A stretch of DNA of 64,000 nt from Bacillus cytotoxicus. GTDB taxonomy: Bacteria > Bacillota > Bacilli > Bacillales > Bacillaceae_G. The position numbers and the translations under genes were made by a program. The stretch covers positions 1 to 64,000 of the forward strand of contig NZ_JAMBOP010000017.1 of the NCBI RefSeq assembly GCF_023715645.1, read 5' to 3'. The notes under the pieces were generated by a model that was not told the DNA's origin, made no database searches, and saw only the letters and a list, made by a program, of their open reading frames with translations. Below are positions 43,908 to 52,619 of this stretch, piece after piece; position 1 is the first letter of the stretch, and the number at the start of each line of letters is the position of its first letter.

Positions 43908-43948
43908 TCCTAGTTTCGGAAATGCTACTTTCTGAGACTAGGATTTTT
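43908..43948 (+). terminator. Terminator of glcU
   Basis: CCTAGT..GAAA and TTTC..ACTAGG arms, followed by seven T. Confidence 0.85.
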
Positions 43949-44035
43949 TTGTATGCAAATCTTTTCTTTTTACAATGCTCTTTCATCAATGGTATCGTTT
44001 TAGTAGTACATTTCTTACAGGAAGGATTAAAAGAT

Positions 44036-44845
44036 ATGCAAAGGAAACAAAGAGTGTTATTTATTGGTGCAGGTCGTATGGCAGAAGCCCTTTTTGCTGG
44101 ACTTCTTCATACAAGTAAAGAGCAGATTGCTGAGATTGTCGTATCCAATCAACGAAATCAAGAAAGACTTGCGGAATTGCATGAAAAGTATGCTGTTTCT
44201 ACAACAACTGATTGGAAACAATATGTGGCAGATGCTGATGTTATCGTCTTAGCGATGCCTCCTGAAGCACATGAACAATTGTTAACGGAACTCTCTCCAC
44301 TTGTCAGCAATCATTTTATTGTAACAGTTGCAGCTGGCATTGGCCCTTCTTATTTAGAATCAAGGCTTCCTAAAGGTACTGCCGTTGCTTGGATTATGCC
44401 AAATACAGCTGCTACAATTGGAAAGTCAATTTCGTTATACACAGCAGGTTCTTTTGTAAGCAAAGAGCAGATTGAAATCTTACAAATGCTCGTAAATGGT
44501 ATTGGAGACGCTCAATTATGTACAGAAGAAGAAATTCATCAACTAACAGCTATTACAGGCAGTGCCCCTGCCTTCCTTTACTACTTTGCTGAGAGCTTAA
44601 TTGAAGCAACAAAACAGTATGGTATTGATGAAATGACTGCAAAACACCTCGTAATTAAAATGATTACAGGATCTGCCGCTATGCTAGAGAGCAAAAACAA
44701 TCCTGCGATGCTTCGTGAACAAGTGACAACACCAGGTGGTGCAACTGCAGCAGGCTTAAAAGTATTATATGAAAATAATTTCATGAACATGATGCAAGAA
44801 GCAATTGAAGCAACAAATAAAAAAGCTAGCGGGAAAACAATTTAA
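44036..44845 (+). CDS. proC: Pyrroline-5-carboxylate reductase
   Basis: About 269 aa. It has an N-terminal Rossmann NAD(P)H motif (VLFIGAGRMAEALFAGL), VIVLAMPPEAHEQLL, and the C-terminal ProC signature ITGSAPAFLYYFAESL followed by TTPGGATAAGL. It reduces pyrroline-5-carboxylate to proline. The ATG at 44036 is chosen, behind AGGAAGG. A longer upstream frame runs back through the glcU terminator and is not real. Bacillus species have several proC paralogues (proG, proH, proI); which one this is cannot be told. Confidence 0.92.
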   Translation: MQRKQRVLFIGAGRMAEALFAGLLHTSKEQIAEIVVSNQRNQERLAELHEKYAVSTTTDWKQYVADADVIVLAMPPEAHEQLLTELSPLVSNHFIVTVAAGIGPSYLESRLPKGTAVAWIMPNTAATIGKSISLYTAGSFVSKEQIEILQMLVNGIGDAQLCTEEEIHQLTAITGSAPAFLYYFAESLIEATKQYGIDEMTAKHLVIKMITGSAAMLESKNNPAMLREQVTTPGGATAAGLKVLYENNFMNMMQEAIEATNKKASGKTI

Positions 44846-44850
44846 TTTTA

Positions 44851-44961
44851 AAACAAGCAGAAAAAATCTTATTTAAAGATGCCGTCATCTCACCTCTCTA
44901 TCAAAAAGAATCATCTTACTTAGAGCAGATGTCGTTGAAGTTGATTTTGCAAGTCCAGTGA
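44851..44961 (+). pseudogene. Fragment of an oligopeptide-binding protein (OppA) C-terminus
   Basis: In frame 44851 the translation reads KQAEKILFKDAVISPLYQK and then SSYLEQMSLK before a stop, which matches the conserved C-terminal segment of OppA-type peptide-binding lipoproteins (AEKILxKDAVISPLYQ). There is no start codon, ribosome site or upstream OppA sequence. It is thus the leftover of a deleted opp gene, abutting proC. Confidence 0.65.
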
Positions 44962-44996
44962 ACTTCAAATGAGCAAGAATTGAAAAGTAATAGACA

Positions 44997-45024
44997 AAAG
45001 GTATCCCATTTAAGGATACCTTTT
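44997..45024 (-). terminator. Terminator of the YhgE-like gene
   Basis: AAAAGGTATCC and GGATACCTTTTT arms around a 7-nt loop, T/A runs on both sides. Confidence 0.85.
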
Positions 45025-45027
45025 TCT

Positions 45028-46173
45028 TTATGCTTCATTCCCTTTTATTACAGTTTGATTTTTCTTCAGTAGGATAGATATTTTATATCCGATCAAAGTG
45101 ATTATTTGAGTTACCGCAATAATAATGCATAAAAACATTATATTTTTTGTTAGATTCTCCCCTCCAAATATAATTGTATAATATCCATCTGCTGCGTATG
45201 TGGCAGGAAGTAATTTCCCAATTGTTTGATACGTATGTGATAACATGACATGCGGTACCATCACACCAGCGCTCACAAGCTGTAAAGATAACGAGAGAAT
45301 ATTAAAGAGCATCCCTGCATTTCCAAACAAATTAAGAAACATTTGCGTTAAAGAGAGAAAAGCAAAAAAGACAATGGTTTGAAATAACCAAACCGTAACG
45401 ATTGGTTCCTGTATTTGAATATGAAAGAACTTCATCAAAACAACTGTAATGATCGCCAATACTACAGCAACAACCATATTCATACATTGTCTTGAAAAGA
45501 AATTCCCCAAACCGCTTTCAACAAGTTGCGATGCTTTATATAACTCCATACTCATAATCATTGCTCCTACAAATGAAGCTAACACAATCATAAGTGGTAC
45601 CATGTTGATGGAAAATCCTTTCGCATCATTTACTTTATGAATCGTAATTCCAACTGCGTCTTCAGTTAACCCTTTTATCACTTCTGCACTGCCTGATCCC
45701 ATAGCTTGCAACTTCCCAGCAACCATTTGCTGTTTATAGCTTGATACCTCTTTATTTACATTATCATTAACCTGTTTCGCAACTCCCTCCATCATCTGCT
45801 TTGCCATCATTGCATTTGCTTGATTAATATGGAAATTTAAATCCGTCTTTCCTTTTTCACTTATATCCTTTGAAAAAGAAGGTGGAATTTCAATAATCAT
45901 ATCGTATACACGTTCATCCATTGCCTCTTTTGCTTTTTCCATAGACTCCTCTTTCTTCACTTGAAAAGGCAGGTTGTTCTGTAAACCTCCTGCAATTTTA
46001 TTTCCCATGTTCGTATCTTGATTCACAATAGCAATACGCATTTCTTTCGCTCTTTCATATACCCCATCATACGCTGTTAGCCAAACACAAAAGAAAATAA
46101 GTTGGAATGCCAACGCTACCACAATTCCTACATACGTACCTGGTATTTTTAAAAACTGTTTAAATGCATTCAT
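45028..46173 (-). CDS. YhgE/Pip-like ABC-2 family membrane protein (DUF3533 type)
   Basis: About 381 aa. An N-terminal helix (IVVALAFQLIFFCVW), a roughly 170-residue extracytoplasmic domain (IAIVNQDTNMGNKIAGGL is typical) and a C-terminal block of five to six helices, as in ABC-2 permease-like YhgE/Pip proteins. The start at 46173 is behind GGGAGATGAG. It follows a TetR gene in the same direction, 57 bp apart; such pairs usually encode a repressed export-type function. No ATPase is encoded nearby. Confidence 0.82.
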   Translation of the reverse strand: MNAFKQFLKIPGTYVGIVVALAFQLIFFCVWLTAYDGVYERAKEMRIAIVNQDTNMGNKIAGGLQNNLPFQVKKEESMEKAKEAMDERVYDMIIEIPPSFSKDISEKGKTDLNFHINQANAMMAKQMMEGVAKQVNDNVNKEVSSYKQQMVAGKLQAMGSGSAEVIKGLTEDAVGITIHKVNDAKGFSINMVPLMIVLASFVGAMIMSMELYKASQLVESGLGNFFSRQCMNMVVAVVLAIITVVLMKFFHIQIQEPIVTVWLFQTIVFFAFLSLTQMFLNLFGNAGMLFNILSLSLQLVSAGVMVPHVMLSHTYQTIGKLLPATYAADGYYTIIFGGENLTKNIMFLCIIIAVTQIITLIGYKISILLKKNQTVIKGNEA

Positions 46174-46229
46174 CTTCTCATCTCCCAAAAGCAAGCAAGT
46201 ACACACTTGCATTTATTTTCAAATAAATA

Positions 46230-46811
46230 CTAGGGTCTTAATGCCCTAGCATATAAGGTTATATTATTTTCAATAAAATTCTCATCATTGATCTCTATAA
46301 GTCGATTTTCAAAACGTAATTTGGATAGAAAATAACCAAAATTAATCCATATGAAGTTCATTACTTGCGCTTCAATATTTGTATGAATAATTTTCCCGTC
46401 TTGCTGCATCTTTTCAAAATAAATCATCAATTCTTCTTTTAGCCCTTTTGGTATCTTCGCAATTTCATCATCTAATTCAGGAAATTCACCCGTTTCACGT
46501 ATACCAATAGAAATAATGTCTTTCGCTTCATTCAGAAATTTATGATAGTGCCTTGCTAAATTCTTCAAATCTGTTTCTATATCCCACACAATTTCTGTTT
46601 GTAAAAATTGCTGTAAATGCGGTACATATGAAAATTCATAAACGGCAGCTTCAATGACACCTTTTTTATTTTTAAAATTACGAAATATCGTTACTTCATT
46701 AACGCCAGCACGCATTGCGATTTCTTTCGTTGTTGTTGCTTTATATCCTTTTTCTTTTACTAACTCAATTGCTGCTTGAATAATTTTCTCTGCTGTCTTT
46801 GAGCGCGCCAT
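46230..46811 (-). CDS. TetR/AcrR-family transcriptional regulator
   Basis: A 193-aa regulator with a standard N-terminal HTH (AIELVKEKGYKATTTKEIAMRAGVNEVTIFRNFKNKKGV in part: KEIAMRAGVNEVTIFRNF) and a helical C-terminal ligand domain. It is located directly upstream of the YhgE-like membrane protein gene and probably represses that operon from its own promoter region near 46815-46895. The inducer is unknown. Confidence 0.88.
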   Translation of the reverse strand: MARSKTAEKIIQAAIELVKEKGYKATTTKEIAMRAGVNEVTIFRNFKNKKGVIEAAVYEFSYVPHLQQFLQTEIVWDIETDLKNLARHYHKFLNEAKDIISIGIRETGEFPELDDEIAKIPKGLKEELMIYFEKMQQDGKIIHTNIEAQVMNFIWINFGYFLSKLRFENRLIEINDENFIENNITLYARALRP

Positions 46812-46899
46812 ATAATCCTCTCTTTCTGATGCAAGTGATCACTTACATTTAGATTATATAACTTTCCTAATTATTGTCAATCCGTTTTTTTGGAAATCC

Positions 46900-47430
46900 T
46901 TAAGAACGATACTCATACAAACAACCAAGAAACTGGAATATAGTTAATATAAAGCTAAATAAAAACATGACTAACATGCTCATATGTAAAGATGGCTGAA
47001 AAATAGTAATTGCTCCCCAAACACTAATACTAAACAAGAAAAATTGAGCAATGACTCCCGCTGGTTTCAACCATATCCTTGTTTTTTGTTTTGTAATCTT
47101 CACTAAAAATCCGATAACTGAAAATAAGGTTAATGCAATAAATGCTAGCCACCTTCCATAGGCAACATCATAAGGTTCAATTTGACCCGGGAATATGAAA
47201 TGAATAATACGAAATAATAGAATACCAATACCGACACAAATAATTAATCCAAGTAAACATTCTATACTAGCCCTAAATAGAGATTTTAAAATTGGCTTGT
47301 TTTTCCCTATTACTTCTAATACTTCACTTAACATGCCAAGTGTAAATAGTACAAAAAACCATATAAAGAAGTAAAAAGGGGTTTCTAATTTCAATAATTC
47401 TGATATTGAATAGAATAACATTTTCCACAT
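46900..47430 (-). CDS. Integral membrane protein (176 aa), unknown function
   Basis: A 176-aa protein with five to six hydrophobic helices; between helices 2 and 3 is a charged stretch with GQIEPYDVAYGRW. I do not recognise the family. It follows the AraC-type regulator gene by 20 bp in the same direction, so it is probably its operon partner. Confidence 0.65.
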   Translation of the reverse strand: MWKMLFYSISELLKLETPFYFFIWFFVLFTLGMLSEVLEVIGKNKPILKSLFRASIECLLGLIICVGIGILLFRIIHFIFPGQIEPYDVAYGRWLAFIALTLFSVIGFLVKITKQKTRIWLKPAGVIAQFFLFSISVWGAITIFQPSLHMSMLVMFLFSFILTIFQFLGCLYEYRS

Positions 47431-47450
47431 GTGTTCTTTCTCACCCTTTC

Positions 47451-48356
47451 TTATTCTTCTATATCTTCAAACTGCAAATTCGTAGGTTCTTCAGAAAGAG
47501 TCTCATAAAAATTTTCCGCTAAGTCCGTTGATGGCACCTTTTCATCAACTTCATCTAATCGAAAACTATCCGCCCATATGCAGCCTTCTCCTGATAATAA
47601 AATGCCAAATGCAATTCCAATCGCCTCTTCTTTTATATCCAGCACAACTGAATAAGGCTCCCAGTTTGTCGTATTTTTAATTGGACGATTTTGCATATTA
47701 TCCATAGCTAATGGCTCTGTATCTTTTCCGTCCACACGCATCCACAGTCCCGCCCAATCTTTCACACTTTTACTTTTAATAAATGCTGTTAGGCGCAAAC
47801 GCTTTCCCCTGTATTTATCAGCTTTAAACATTTGCATAAGTGTTGTAAATCCACCATGTGTAACATCCTCTTTCGCTTTTATATAAGCTGATGTTTTTCC
47901 TTGATGAACAGATTCATAGTCTATTCCCATTTCATATTCTCCAGGATGACTTCCACTTAACACCCATCCTTTCGGTAATCCTTTTTGCATTGAAACGCCC
48001 TCCCTTTCTATATAAAATGATTGAAAATACGTCCGATACTTTTTCGGTGGTAACTGAAACATGCCTTTAAATGCTCTAGTAAATGCTTCTTGTGAGGAAA
48101 ACCCATACTGCACTGCAATATCTAATACAGATCGATTTGTCATCACTAATGCCTGCGCTGCATATGTTAATCGTCTCTTTCGAATATATGCGTTAACGCT
48201 CATTCCAAGATTGTCTTGAAAAACCCGATGAAAATGATACATAGACATAGCACAGTAAGAAGAAACTTTTTCTAAAGTCAGTTCTTCCTCAATATGTTTT
48301 TCTATGTAATCAATGGCACCTTTTAATAGTTCATCATACCTCTGCACACTCACCAT
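47451..48356 (-). CDS. AraC-family regulator with a C-terminal beta-sandwich domain
   Basis: A 301-aa protein. Residues 1-110 hold the two AraC HTH motifs (LTLEKVSSYCAMSMYHFHRVF and SVLDIAVQYGFSSQEAFTRAFK in part). The rest is a beta-rich domain (GKRLRLTAFIKSK, WAGLWMRVDGKD, WADSFRLDEVDE) with the look of a carbohydrate-binding-like jelly roll, an effector domain placed after the DNA-binding domain rather than before it. Regulators with this build occur in Bacillus; the ligand is unknown. Confidence 0.82.
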   Translation of the reverse strand: MVSVQRYDELLKGAIDYIEKHIEEELTLEKVSSYCAMSMYHFHRVFQDNLGMSVNAYIRKRRLTYAAQALVMTNRSVLDIAVQYGFSSQEAFTRAFKGMFQLPPKKYRTYFQSFYIEREGVSMQKGLPKGWVLSGSHPGEYEMGIDYESVHQGKTSAYIKAKEDVTHGGFTTLMQMFKADKYRGKRLRLTAFIKSKSVKDWAGLWMRVDGKDTEPLAMDNMQNRPIKNTTNWEPYSVVLDIKEEAIGIAFGILLSGEGCIWADSFRLDEVDEKVPSTDLAENFYETLSEEPTNLQFEDIEE

Positions 48357-48503
48357 TCCTCCTCACATTCCAAATTTAACACAAAAGTTTTATCTATTTT
48401 TTGATTTAATTTGCGATATTTGGAAAAATAATTCCTCCACTTTACATAAAAAGATAAATATTGGAAAAACTTTATTTGAAAACAACTAAGGAGGCTTTAC
48501 AAA

Positions 48504-48965
48504 ATGAGAATCTTATTTTCAATCCTTTTAGCATTCATGCTATTACCTGCAATGACAGGCTGTACACCTAAGAAACAGGATACAACTACTGATAAGAAAA
48601 CGACAGAAGGTGGAAAACAAGCAGCTAACCAAGATTTAAAATTAAGCTTTAATGAATTTGATTTAAAGGCAAACTACAAAGATACAAAGAAAGACTACGA
48701 AGCTGACTACAAACATAAAAAAGAAAATAACAAGCCAGAGGTAAAATTAGACGATAGTAAAACAAATGAAAAGCTATCTGGAGATGAAGCATTGACCAAG
48801 CTAACTCCACTCTTACAGCAACTAAAATTTGATAAAGACACAAAAGATGAAGACGTCATTAATCAAGTAGTAGATATATTCCAACTGGACAAAGACTATG
48901 AAAAATTCGACTTAGAAGTTGTCTTTACAGATGGAACGAAAAAAGAATATAAAATGCCAAAGTAA
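48504..48965 (+). CDS. YusW-like lipoprotein
   Basis: A 153-aa lipoprotein: signal segment and lipobox MTGC with Cys20. It has a Lys/Thr-rich linker, then a small domain (LKLSFNEFDLKANYKDTKKDYE and a C-terminal FDLEVVFTDGTKKEYKM in part: VVFTDGTKKEYKM) characteristic of YusW-type proteins. The function is unknown. It is divergent from the AraC-type regulator and followed by a strong terminator. Confidence 0.8.
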   Translation: MRILFSILLAFMLLPAMTGCTPKKQDTTTDKKTTEGGKQAANQDLKLSFNEFDLKANYKDTKKDYEADYKHKKENNKPEVKLDDSKTNEKLSGDEALTKLTPLLQQLKFDKDTKDEDVINQVVDIFQLDKDYEKFDLEVVFTDGTKKEYKMPK

Positions 48966-49021
48966 ACGCAAACTCTAAAAGTACCCCTATATTGATCATG
49001 AAGATTCAAATAGCTAAAAAT

Positions 49022-49063
49022 AAAGTAGCCCTTTTAACTTTCGTTTAAAAGGGCTACTTTATG
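49022..49063. terminator. Bidirectional terminator
   Basis: AAAGTAGCCCTTTTAA and TTAAAAGGGCTACTTT arms, T runs after it. Confidence 0.85.
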
Positions 49064-49070
49064 ATTTTTT

Positions 49071-49316
49071 TTATTTTTCATTAAAACATTTTTTATGAAA
49101 TCTTTTCCCATCCATTTTGTTATAGTACACTTCATATTTCTCTCTCGTAGTTGGATCAAAGTATACTTCTCCTGTAAATATATAACTATTGGGTACTTCT
49201 GTACCATGATTATTTTGTAATCTTTTATCTTTTCTCTTAGCCATTAGTAAAATAATAAGAAAAATAATGAGCTGTACACAAAAATAGACTATAATACCTT
49301 TCCACATACTATTCAA
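49071..49316 (-). CDS. Small membrane-anchored protein (81 aa)
   Basis: An 81-aa protein with one N-terminal helix (IIVYFCVQLIIFLIILLMA) and a soluble C-terminal part containing GEVYFDPTTREKYEVYY. Its start overlaps the end of the YbjQ-family gene by 8 bp, so it is translated as part of that operon. The family is not recognised. Confidence 0.7.
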   Translation of the reverse strand: MNSMWKGIIVYFCVQLIIFLIILLMAKRKDKRLQNNHGTEVPNSYIFTGEVYFDPTTREKYEVYYNKMDGKRFHKKCFNEK

Positions 49317-49632
49317 CTTTTTCTACAATAACAGCTGTACCATACGCTACAATCTCACTCATATTATGACTCAAGCTTCCTGAATCAAAACGAACCATAA
49401 TAATCGCATTTGCCCCCATTGCTGTGGCATTTTCAACCATGCGATCTAACGCATATTTTCTTGCGTCCTCAAGCATCTCTGTATACTGTAGAATCTCTCC
49501 TCCAAATAATCCTTTGAATCCAGCCATAATATCTTTTCCTAATCCTCTTGCTCGCACTGTTAATCCAAATACCGTTCCCAAAGTCTGTTTCACTTCATAA
49601 CCCGGTAAGCTCTCCGTTGTTACAACAATCAT
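49309..49632 (-). CDS. YbjQ/UPF0145 family protein
   Basis: A 107-aa protein of the heavy-metal-binding-domain (UPF0145) family: MIVVTTESLPGYEVKQTLG, a central ARKYALDRMVENATAMGANAI and a C-terminal GTAVIVEKVE. Such proteins form pentameric rings, function unknown. The start at 49632 is behind GAGGAGTTG. A perfect 18-bp inverted repeat sits immediately upstream (49647-49686). Confidence 0.88.
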   Translation of the reverse strand: MIVVTTESLPGYEVKQTLGTVFGLTVRARGLGKDIMAGFKGLFGGEILQYTEMLEDARKYALDRMVENATAMGANAIIMVRFDSGSLSHNMSEIVAYGTAVIVEKVE

Positions 49633-49646
49633 TTCTTTCAACTCCT

Positions 49647-49686
49647 CATATATTATTATTATCAATAATGATAATAATAATATATG
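49647..49686 (-). promoter_or_regulatory. Perfect AT-rich inverted repeat upstream of the YbjQ-family gene
   Basis: Arms CATATATTATTATTATCA and its exact reverse complement around ATAA, ending a few bases before the ribosome site. It contains GATAAT units like a Fur box but in everted order. It could be an operator, or an mRNA hairpin that influences translation. Confidence 0.5.
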
Positions 49687-49728
49687 CAAAAAATGTCAAA
49701 CATTCCTCCTTTCCAATTACATATTTAT

Positions 49729-49753
49729 AGCCCCACGAATAGCGGGATAAAAT
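49729..49753 (-). repeat. bcr1-like end fragment
   Basis: On the minus strand TTTATCCCGCTATTCGTGGG. It matches the start of the element at 54270-54348 and the fragment at 10753. Confidence 0.3.
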
Positions 49754-49756
49754 AAA

Positions 49757-49788
49757 AATAACTTTGTTCGGAAACAAAGTTATTTCGC
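49757..49788 (-). terminator. Terminator of the 174-aa lipoprotein gene
   Basis: AAATAACTTTGTT and AACAAAGTTATTT arms, then T-rich on the minus strand; the stop codon lies inside. Confidence 0.8.
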
Positions 49789-50304
49789 TGACTTCTCTTC
49801 TTTTTTAAAGCGATCATAATAGTTAACTGCTGTAGACAGATGCACCTCAATATCGCGAATTAATGCCGTGTTTCCTTCTTTCGCTAATCGGTCTAATTTT
49901 TTCACCGCTTGTTCTGTTTCTTTTAAAAAGCCTGTATATAATTCATTTTCTTTTTCTTTTGACTTTGGAACTCGAATTTCTTTACGCACATTCTCAATAT
50001 CCGCTAATGTATTGTCCGCTAACTTTTGGGCGTCTTCTTTAAACTTCGGCTGATTCATTTCCTTTCCTGATTTCTCTTCGGCTTTTTTCCAAAGCTTCAT
50101 GGCCTCATTTACTTCATTATTAATTTTGTCTTCATATTGACCATGTACAGATTGATACACCTTCAAATCTTCAGGATTGTCTTCTTTATGATTGGCTTGC
50201 TCTACTTTGTCTTTCGTTTCTTGTTTTGTTTCTTTATTACTAGTACATCCTGTTAATAGTAATGCACTACTAAGCAGAATCACACCCCAAGTTTTTTGCT
50301 TCAT
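49780..50304 (-). CDS. Lipoprotein of unknown function (174 aa)
   Basis: A 174-aa lipoprotein: signal segment with lipobox LTGC and Cys20, a Lys/Glu-rich linker, then a mostly helical domain (about residues 50-170) with heptad-like spacing that suggests a helical bundle. I do not recognise a family with certainty. It is monocistronic with its own terminator. Confidence 0.7.
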   Translation of the reverse strand: MKQKTWGVILLSSALLLTGCTSNKETKQETKDKVEQANHKEDNPEDLKVYQSVHGQYEDKINNEVNEAMKLWKKAEEKSGKEMNQPKFKEDAQKLADNTLADIENVRKEIRVPKSKEKENELYTGFLKETEQAVKKLDRLAKEGNTALIRDIEVHLSTAVNYYDRFKKEEKSAK

Positions 50305-50478
50305 TTCAAACTGCTCCTTTTGTTCACTGTATGTCTTCTCTCATTATTATAGCGATAACAAGTACAAATTCACATGTATCTGCTCGCTATTATACCTATA
50401 GCGATATTCTGTTCACAATATCGTCACTTTATCCACTACGTGCTAAACACTTACGTCCTCTTATATATAAATCAAAAA

Positions 50479-50506
50479 AACTATCCACTTATTCTAGTGG
50501 ATAGTT
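50479..50506 (-). terminator. Terminator of the dicarboxylate symporter gene
   Basis: Arms AACTATCCAC (50479-50488) and GTGGATAGTT (50497-50506), followed on the minus strand by seven T. Confidence 0.85.
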
Positions 50507-50521
50507 CCTTCTATTCATGCA

Positions 50522-51799
50522 TTATACAGCTTCCTTCGCCTCTGCTAATCCTTTTATACTAGAAACGGCTTCTGCATGCTTTGCTTCATCAAATTCGTTT
50601 TCACTCTTTGCGACAACGATTGTCGCAATCCCATTTCCAATTAAGTTTACAATCGCTCTTCCTTCACTCATAAAGCGATCAACTCCAAGAAGTAACGCTA
50701 ATCCTTCCAAAGGAATAACCTTTAATGCAGCTAACGTAGACGCTAATACAATAAATCCACTTCCTGTCACACCTGCAGCACCTTTAGACGTTAACATAAG
50801 CACTAAAATAATGGTAATTTGCTGTCCAATTGTTAAGTCGATACCAAATACTTGTGCTAAAAAGACAACTGCCATGGATAAATAAATAGACGTACCATCA
50901 AGATTAAAGGAATAACCTGTTGGAATAACGAGACCAACAACGGATTTTGAACATCCAAATTTCTCCATCTTATTCATCATTCTTGGCAATACAGATTCAG
51001 AAGAACTTGTTCCTAATACAATTAGGATTTCATCTCGAATAAACTTTAAATAATTCCATAAACTAAATCCATATATCTTACAAATAATATTTAAAACAAC
51101 GAAAACGAATAAGAACATCGTTATATATACTGACATCATTAATTTTCCAAGTGGTACAAGCGAAGCAAGTCCAAAGTTACCGATTGTATATGCCATAGCA
51201 CCAAATGCCCCGATCGGTGCAGCTTTCATTACATAGCCAATAATTTTAAAGAATACGTGTGAAAGTTTGTCTAAGAAATCAATGACTGAGTTTCCTTTTT
51301 CCCCAAGAGCCGCTAATCCTACACCAAATAAAATCGAAAAGAATAATACTTGTAAAATATCACCTTTCGCAAACGCATCAACCATATTAGAAGGAACGAT
51401 ATGGGTTACAAACTCAATCCAGTTAATGCCGTGTCCCCCATTTTGGGTATACTTTGATACATCCCCTTTTGCAAGTTCATTAAAATTAAGGCCTTCTCCT
51501 GGTTTCATAACATTTACAACAATTAAACCAACAACAAGGGCAAATGTCGTTACTACCTCAAAATAAATAAGAGCTTTTCCGCCGACTTTACCAACCTTTT
51601 TCATATCTCCCATTTTGGCAATACCGAGTACAATTGTTAAAAAAATAATCGGTGCAATTACCATTTTTACAGCATTGATAAATGTGTCACCTACCGGCTT
51701 CATTCCTTTACCAACACTTGGCCAAAGTAATCCAACTAACACCCCAAGCACAATAGCCGCTAATACTTGAAAGGTTAAGTTTTTAAAGAGTCGTTTCAC
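50522..51799 (-). CDS. C4-dicarboxylate/proton symporter DctA-DctP (DAACS family)
   Basis: A 425-aa SDF-family symporter with eight helices and two re-entrant loops. [14 protein letters not shown] is the serine-rich HP1 loop and [19 protein letters not shown] the TM7 substrate region; the Arg in [16 protein letters not shown] marks C4-dicarboxylate rather than neutral substrates. It starts at GTG 51799 behind GAGGGGGGAG. It lies just downstream of the DctS/DctR two-component genes, matching B. subtilis dctB-dctS-dctR-dctP, and is probably induced by DctR with fumarate, succinate or malate. Confidence 0.9.
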   Translation of the reverse strand: MKRLFKNLTFQVLAAIVLGVLVGLLWPSVGKGMKPVGDTFINAVKMVIAPIIFLTIVLGIAKMGDMKKVGKVGGKALIYFEVVTTFALVVGLIVVNVMKPGEGLNFNELAKGDVSKYTQNGGHGINWIEFVTHIVPSNMVDAFAKGDILQVLFFSILFGVGLAALGEKGNSVIDFLDKLSHVFFKIIGYVMKAAPIGAFGAMAYTIGNFGLASLVPLGKLMMSVYITMFLFVFVVLNIICKIYGFSLWNYLKFIRDEILIVLGTSSSESVLPRMMNKMEKFGCSKSVVGLVIPTGYSFNLDGTSIYLSMAVVFLAQVFGIDLTIGQQITIILVLMLTSKGAAGVTGSGFIVLASTLAALKVIPLEGLALLLGVDRFMSEGRAIVNLIGNGIATIVVAKSENEFDEAKHAEAVSSIKGLAEAKEAV

Positions 51800-51920
51800 C
51801 TTTCTTCTCCCCCCTCTAATTTTTTTAATTTTCTATTCATTAATTTCTAACGTAATGATAGCGTTTACATTAGAAAGAGAGAAGTTTATGGTCATAACGA
51901 ATATTTTGTTCATTTTGGTC

Positions 51921-52619
51921 TTAACTTTTCGTTGTTCGAAACACATAACGATTAATCGGTCTTCCAACTCCGCCATACTGAACTGCCAAATGAATAACAC
52001 CCTTTTTTTCTAAATAATCTAAGTAACGACGCGCCGTCACTCTAGCTATGCCAATAGCACGCGCCACATCTTCGGCGGAACGAGGTTCTTCCTGCTGTTT
52101 TACGTACGTTACAATTTCATTTAATGTAAACTCATTTAAACCTTTTGGTAAACTGCTTATCGTTTTCTCAGAGCGCCCAGAATATAATAATAAATCTAGC
52201 TGCTCTTGTGAAATGGACCCTGAGTCTCTCAAACTTATTTTATATTGGCGATACTTCTCTAATGCTTGCTGAATGCGATGCATCTTAAAAGGTTTAATAA
52301 TATAATCTATCGCTCCGTTTTGCAGCATAAGTTTAATTGTTTCTCTATCTTTAGCAGCAGAAACAACAATGACATCTGTTTCTAATTGTTGTTTTCGAAA
52401 TTCCTGTAATACTTGAATACCATCCTTTTTCGGCATAAAGATGTCCAAAATAACAAGATCTGGATTCGTTTTTTTTACAAAGCGAATCCCTTCCTCGCCA
52501 TTGCTGGCAATAGCGATAACTTGAAACCCTTTTACACTTTTTATAAACTCTTTATTTACTTCCTGAACCATTGGATCATCTTCTATTAGTACTACTTTAA
52601 ATTCCTCTTTATACCCCAT
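51921..52619 (-). CDS. dctR: DctR/CitT-family response regulator
   Basis: About 232 aa. The receiver domain has IEDDPMVQEVN, the phospho-acceptor Asp in DLVILDIFMPKKDG and Lys in DYIIKPFK. The C-terminal helix-turn-helix (SAEDVARAIGIARVTARRYLDYL) is typical of the CitB/DctR group. Its ATG (52619) overlaps the end of dctS by 11 bp, so translation is coupled. It should activate the symporter gene 120 bp downstream. Confidence 0.9.
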   Translation of the reverse strand: MGYKEEFKVVLIEDDPMVQEVNKEFIKSVKGFQVIAIASNGEEGIRFVKKTNPDLVILDIFMPKKDGIQVLQEFRKQQLETDVIVVSAAKDRETIKLMLQNGAIDYIIKPFKMHRIQQALEKYRQYKISLRDSGSISQEQLDLLLYSGRSEKTISSLPKGLNEFTLNEIVTYVKQQEEPRSAEDVARAIGIARVTARRYLDYLEKKGVIHLAVQYGGVGRPINRYVFRTTKS

